Positions 58,959 to 64,000 of a stretch of DNA of 64,000 nt are shown here, one piece after another. Source of the stretch: Hibiscus mutabilis (taxonomy: Eukaryota; Streptophyta; Magnoliopsida; Malvales; Malvaceae); assembly GCA_019671005.1 (NCBI GenBank), contig CM033744.1:12268128-12332127 (forward strand), written 5' to 3'. Every line of letters starts with the position of its first letter. The first letter of the stretch is position 1. A program made the translations under genes and the position numbers. Under the pieces are notes generated by a model, which searched no databases, had not been told where the DNA came from, and saw only the letters and a list, made by a program, of their open reading frames with translations.

Positions 58959-60565
58959 GTTACCTCTCCAAAAGTACTAATTCTAATGCCAATCTTACAA
59001 TGCTTTGCTTGTTTTTAGGTACATTTAGTTGCATTAGGATGTTAAACCATGTATTTGCATAAGGAGTTTAGAATTTTGTCTATGCCAGTGTGAATGGTTG
59101 TTTTGTTGGTAATTTTGCAGGTTTGGCATACGATTTGGCCCATAAAAGCAACACAAGAAGGAATGCCAGAGAGAATGTCGGGTGTTGTTGGTACAGATGG
59201 ACCAGACAATGCCAAGCACCAGTTGGCAGGGAAGTGAACTTGATGCCATGCCAAGAGGCTGTTAGACCCCAAAAAAATAGGATAAGATTAGGCTCCGAAA
59301 AGATAGCAATTGGATCAATCTCTGAAAAAATAGTGGATAAGATGGTGCCAAGAGTGGTTGGCAGACCCATGCCAAGCTTAGATGCCAAGGCAGCGTAGGC
59401 AGTATGACATCAGCACTAACCTGATCAGCTCTCATTCAAATTGGGATAAGATGATTATCTCTTATCCCTTCAGCATTTGAAATTCAAATAAGGAGCTTAT
59501 CTTATCCCTTCCTTGCATGCCTATTTAAACACCAACCATGGAGGATCTTGGAAGAGTGATTCATAGACGATCGGAGTGAGGAGTTGGTGTACAACGATTG
59601 ACAATCGGCTGCACCTTGGAAGGGTGGTTCGACCAGCTTGGCAGAGAAGCCTGGATCTTGAAGGGCTACATCGAGAGACCCCTTCTAGCCTATTTTCTCT
59701 TTCAAGTTATTTTATTTTATTTTAAATGATGATGTACTTGGGAAACGTTTGTGGTTTTTTGATTAAGTCCCTCACCATGAACTAATTTCATAGTTGGTGG
59801 GGGATGTTTGCGTTGAACGCTATTTTATGTTTTAGTTTTTAATAATAAATCTGCCTTGGCAATGTTTTATCTATTCGGCATACTTTAATGCTTTCTAAAT
59901 ACTATGCCAAGTGAGAGTTGGCACTGTTGGCCTATTGCTCCTCAATATCTTAACAGACTTAGGGTGGCAACAATTAAGTTGTTGAATACTGAGGAGAGAA
60001 GCTTCGAGAGAAGTCGTTCAAGTAGATGAACTTACTTCGGGAGTGAAATCTACCCCTTAGGAGTATAGATTGAATCTGAATCAAATTGGTTTATTTAAAA
60101 GCATGAACTATAGAGATATAGGGTTTTTTACATGATCAATTTAGGGAAATGACCATCGAGAGAGGCGTTGCTAATTTTGAATTTGCTCAGTAAACAATGC
60201 CAAGATAGGTTGTTATTAAAGGCTGGCACGACATGAATATCGTGAAAACCAAGCATTCCCTGCCAATGCTCATCATTCATTAAAGCACCTTCCTTGCCAA
60301 CGTCTTTACTCTACTTTTATTTCTTTTCTATTCAATTATTTTCAAAACCAACTTCAAAACAAAACATTTTTTTCTCAAGGCAAGTAACAATCAAAGACAA
60401 TTGAATTCCAAGTCAATCTCTGTGGGATCGATACTCAGCTTAACTGTTGTATTACTTGCAGACCGTGTATACTTGCACGCAAAAGACTCATCTTGGCATT
60501 GTTTTATACTTTTCTAATACATATCTTCTGCCCCCTTTTGCCAGCATTCACTTAGAGAGTCTACA
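58959..60565 (+). mobile_element. 3' LTR of the Athila-type element
   Basis: TGTTACCTCTCC to GAGTCTACA, 1607 bp, followed by the target duplication attag. TATTTAAA lies at 59522-59529. Confidence 0.95.
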
Positions 60566-60570
60566 ATTAG

Positions 60571-62286
60571 ATCAATACAATGTGCAGCACATGGAGACCA
60601 ATAAAGTTATGGTATCTTTGCTTCTAGCAATTTTCCTACAAATTAATAAAATAACACATCAAATTAAAACATTTGAATAATCTAAAAAATAAATAAAAAA
60701 GAATTAAAAAAAACATGTATTCCGGACCAGCTTTGACATAATTAGATGTATTATCTGTCGCTACTTGGATCACATTTTTCTCTCCTACTTGTTCTATCAT
60801 GTCATCAAGCATTCGGTATAACAAGTTGGCATCCTTAACAACTTCTAAAACATCTACGAATTTAATGAGTACTGACCCTTTTTGAGAGTTGACAAGAAAA
60901 TTCACAATATCTTTTTGCTCGACCAAATCACGCCACCCATCCGATAAAATTGAACAACCCTTTTGTGCCCAACTCTTTTTTGTGATCCTCCATTACTTTT
61001 TGAGTATCCTCTATTTCTTTCTTAAAGGAGAAGAACTCTAAGCTCATGCACACTAGGCACTTTCAAACAGGGACTATATTGTCCAATAGCTTCACACATT
61101 TCTTGAAACTAGGGTAACTTGCCGTATTAAAACCTATTTCGGCATTGTAAAAAATCTAGTAATTGTACTACAAGTTTTCTCTCTCAATTGTTTATCACAA
61201 GATGTATGCACACTTTTCTCTTTGTGTAGATTAACTTTAGGAGCGACAAACAAGCCCATTAGACCCTTGACTCTTGGTTTTTTAGGTAAAGGTCTCCCAC
61301 TCCTTTGACTTGAGTTACCCTTATCCCCACTTGAATTTAATATTTCAAGTTCTTCTTCCTCATCATGATCATCAACACCATAGGAAAAATCTTGAGGTAA
61401 CATTAAATTTGTAGTCTTTGTCTCTCCCTTTTTCATCATAAAGGCCTTCACTATCTCCCTAATATGTTCGGAACATTGAGGACACTTGCTCGCATTTTTA
61501 AAATTTTTAACCAAGTGTTATTTTATCCGATAGTTCCCCTTAGTAATTTTACCACAAAAAGTACAGACAAAATTATTTATATTCAAAGGATTTGGTTTTT
61601 CCATATTTCCTTGCCGGATTTAAAGGGATCGACGATCCAGTTGAACTTGATCCTAAATCCATTATTTAAATTTTAAACAACCTGAAGACAACAATGAAAG
61701 ACATCAACTGAGATACAAAAATGAACATTGAGTACATACATCTAGCAAAGTATAACAAAAAATTCCCATGATTTATGGAAACAATAAGGTTTCAACAGAA
61801 AAAATTGGGTCAAATCAACTCAATTTAAAGGGAAAAACTATCATTCTGCAAAACATCCCAACTAAATTTACCTTGCAAGCTTTTCAGTTTGATACCACAC
61901 TCACATATTACGCCAATTCTTAAATACTTTATTAGATCTATCGTGGCTTTTTAGTTCATAAAATATTTTGTACTACTCTAATGTTCATTAACAATATACC
62001 ATGTCTGGGTTGTGATGGTGGCTGGGCTTGCCGACGACGGTGGCTGGAATTTAGGGAGAGGTTGACTAATTTTAAGTTTTTTTTTTCTTGTTCGTGAAAA
62101 TAAAACAAGAAAAATGGAATGTTTTAATTAAATAAACATGTGTTTTTTTTAAACTACAAAAGGCATAAAAAGCTCGCCTCAGGCAAAAAGACCTAGAGGC
62201 ACGCGCCTCCTGCACCATGCCCCGCCTCAGCCTTTAGAAGTGATTTTTTTGGCATCTTGCTCCTAGGCGCGCTTTTTAAAACACAA
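60571..62286 (-). pseudogene. hAT transposase, N-terminal half and other terminus
   Basis: A start is likely at 61662 (MDLGSSSTGSSIPLNP). A BED zinc finger is readable near 61580-61470 (NNFVCTFCGKITKGNYRIK, a stop, then HLVKNF and CPQC). The frame 61514-61134 continues with an acidic linker and RPLPKKPRVKGLMG. The frame 60926-60636 is the DUF659 part: QKGSVLIKFVDVLEVVKDAN, MLDDMIEQVGEKNVIQVATD and NTSNYVKAG, followed at about 60600 by SPCAAHCIDL. The coding sequence breaks exactly at the Athila insertion. The terminus has GGCGCGCTTTTTAAAACAC at 62268-62286. Confidence 0.8.
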
Positions 62287-62299
62287 GATCAGGTAGATG

Positions 62300-63703
62300 A
62301 GAATAGTAAATAAAAAAGGAAATGGGATACTGACATGATGATGAAGATCGGCAAGAAACAACATAGCCATTCAACCAAAGAGGATGATTTAAAACTCTAG
62401 AAAATTTTTATAAATTTTGACCAAAAAGACTGATCAGAAATAACAATCGACTCAGGAACTATCAAACCATGATCACTTGTTGAAGCATTGTAATAGAGGA
62501 CAAATGAGGTTTGACCTAAAGACAAAGGAATGTCTGAAACAGAATACAAAGAATTATCAAAAGGTAAAGAAAAGTCTGGAGAAATGGAATATGACTGACC
62601 AGGTGAATTAAAAGAAGAGGCAGACTAATCAAAATTATTAGTAAAAGAATGAACAACTAAAATTTTTAAATCCGAAGTAAAAGGTTGATCAATAAACAAA
62701 TGAGATGAAGAAGGAATCACAGAACGAAATGAGAAAATGTTCTCTTGAAATACAACATCCCTATTGACAAATAATTTCTTAGTGGACAAACAAAGCAAGC
62801 GATAACTTTTTTGTGTAGGGGAGTAACCGATAAAAATAAAAGGAATGACCTTTGGCAAAAACTTATCATGGTAATTAGTTTAAATATCATAACACAAGCA
62901 CCCAAAAACCCTGAGATGTGAAAGAGATGATTGTTTTTTAGTAAAAAATTCAAAAGGTGCTTTTCAATTGAGAACAGAAGAAGGCAGTATGTTAATAATA
63001 TAACAACCTGTTAAAACACACTCACCACAAAATTTGACAGACTTGAGAATAGAAACACAAGGCACGAGCTACCTCTAATTAATGTCTATGTTTGCGTTCA
63101 GCAATCCCATTTTGTTGTAGAGTGTGAACACAAGTACTCTGATGATGTATACCAAAAGAAGTGAGAAAATTAAAAAATTTAGATTTGAAAAACTCAGATC
63201 CATTGTCGCTCGTAATAATTTTGATAGTAGTACTAAACTAATTTTGAACAAACAACAAGAACTTTTTTTTAGATAAAGAGAAACATCAGACTTAAGCTTC
63301 AACAAGATCACCCAAGACATCCTAGTGTGGTCATCAACAATAGTAAGAAAAAATCTTTGACCACTTTTTGTTGATATACACAATAGACCCTATAAATCAA
63401 TGTGCAAAAGATGAAAATGGCTATCAGCTCGTGATTGAATAATGGGAAAAGGAACACAATTTTTGTTTAGCTAAAGGGCATATAGCACAAGTATGAATAT
63501 GATCACTGTCAATATTGTTCATAGAAAACAAAGGTATTTTATGCATAGTGGTAACAGAGGCATGGCCCAAACGAGTGTGCCAGATATCAGTATTATTAAC
63601 ATGAATAGATGAAATGCATTGTGAAACATTAACAGAGGACAAATGAAAAGCAAAAAAGAGCTTAAAATTGAATTTGAAAAAGAAGACTTGAACACATACA
63701 AAT
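62300..63703 (-). pseudogene. Copia gag-pre-integrase and integrase part (upstream half)
   Basis: In 63729-63424 the minus strand reads DIWHTRLGHASVTTMHKI and CAICPLAKQKLCSFSHYS, the gag-pre-integrase zinc-binding domain. In 63383-63075 come TKSGQRFFLTIVDDHTRMSW (first catalytic Asp) and, in another frame, RSDNGSEF-like sequence (second Asp). The end of the integrase is in 62858-62625: IPFIFIGYSPTQKSYRLLCL and FVNRDVVFQENIFSF. The polyprotein would continue into 46632-45441. Frameshifts and stops show it is dead. At 63704 another LTR cuts off the gag side. Confidence 0.85.
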
Positions 63704-64000
63704 TGTAACACCCTCGACCCGGATGTCACAATTGGGCCTCAAGCCCAAACCAAAGTCATAAAATTTCTCAAAGTAGGTTTAGCTCAACAAGATATTTCTC
63801 AAAACATTTAAAGCCAACAATTGAAAATTATAGTTAAATGATCAAAACAATACAAAGGAGCTCCAATTTAAATTAAAACATTTGAACATTTTGATTTGAT
63901 TAATACAATTTCAAAATAAGGATTATAGACTCCACCACATAAGGTCCTATGAATACATAGCCCACTAAACATAAGTATCGTGCTCTAGAAATCACCATAC
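63704..64000. mobile_element. Beginning of another LTR at the right edge
   Basis: TGTAACACCCTCGACCCGG is a typical gypsy LTR end. It interrupts the copia frame in the middle of the gag-pre-integrase lead-in. Orientation, length and target duplication (candidate caaat at 63699-63703) cannot be settled inside the window. Confidence 0.6.

Larger units (their letters stand above)
48567..60565 (+). mobile_element. Complete but inactive Athila-type Ty3/gypsy element, 12.0 kb
   Basis: Two LTRs of about 1.6 kb, a PBS, gag, protease, RT, RNase H, integrase, an extra ORF and a polypurine tract lie in the expected order on the plus strand. The 5-bp target duplications are perfect: attag at 48562-48566 and 60566-60570. 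The insertion splits a hAT transposase between its CAAHCIDL and LGDIGKL parts. In the first ~200 bp the LTRs differ at roughly a dozen places, so it is not a recent insertion. Several stops and frameshifts exist in every domain. Confidence 0.95.

Overview
This is a piece of plant nuclear genome made almost entirely of transposable elements. The element families (Tat-like, chromovirus and Athila-like Ty3/gypsy, Ty1/copia, hAT, PIF/Harbinger, MULE-type MITEs, a SINE candidate), tRNA-type primer binding sites and spliced remnants of a chloroplast-protein gene all point to a seed plant. The coiled-coil/gag sequences resemble retroelements I know from cotton and relatives, so a Malvaceae genome is my best guess, but the window does not prove it. 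No intact cellular gene, tRNA, rRNA or CRISPR array was found. All coding remnants carry stops or frameshifts, so 'CDS' was not used.

Layout. 1-7545: a minus-strand Tat-like element (Tat-A) with its 3' LTR running off the left edge, a polypurine tract inside a long hairpin, tandem repeats, a long non-coding stretch, a broken gag and a PBS; only a stub of its 5' LTR is left. 7545-16777: a minus-strand chromovirus (gag, protease, PBS, 5' LTR), with a ~1 kb insertion in gag and a 3.97 kb solo LTR (TSD GTACA) inside its LTR. 16778-18860: remnants of a chloroplast inner-envelope-type gene (three exon-like pieces) followed by a hAT MITE and a Tourist-like MITE. 18980-31865: fragments of a second chromovirus (5' LTR stub and full 3' LTR) enclosing a LINE-type RNase H fragment and a second Tat-like element (Tat-B) built like Tat-A.

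31866-36798: a copia LTR with PBS, the end of a Harbinger transposase, a SINE candidate and two MITEs, one with a perfect 9-bp TSD. 36799-45440: a plus-strand chromovirus arranged LTR-internal-LTR-internal. 45441-63703: a minus-strand copia element split by a hAT transposon, itself split by a 12 kb Athila-type element (48567-60565) with perfect ATTAG target duplications. 63704-64000: the beginning of another LTR.

Most notable: Tat-A and Tat-B both lack pol, keep the same tandem-repeat core and share a hairpin around the polypurine tract whose paired bases differ in a compensating way; the Athila element is filled end to end with TGCCA/TGGCA motifs; and the copia/hAT/Athila nest gives a clear order of insertions.
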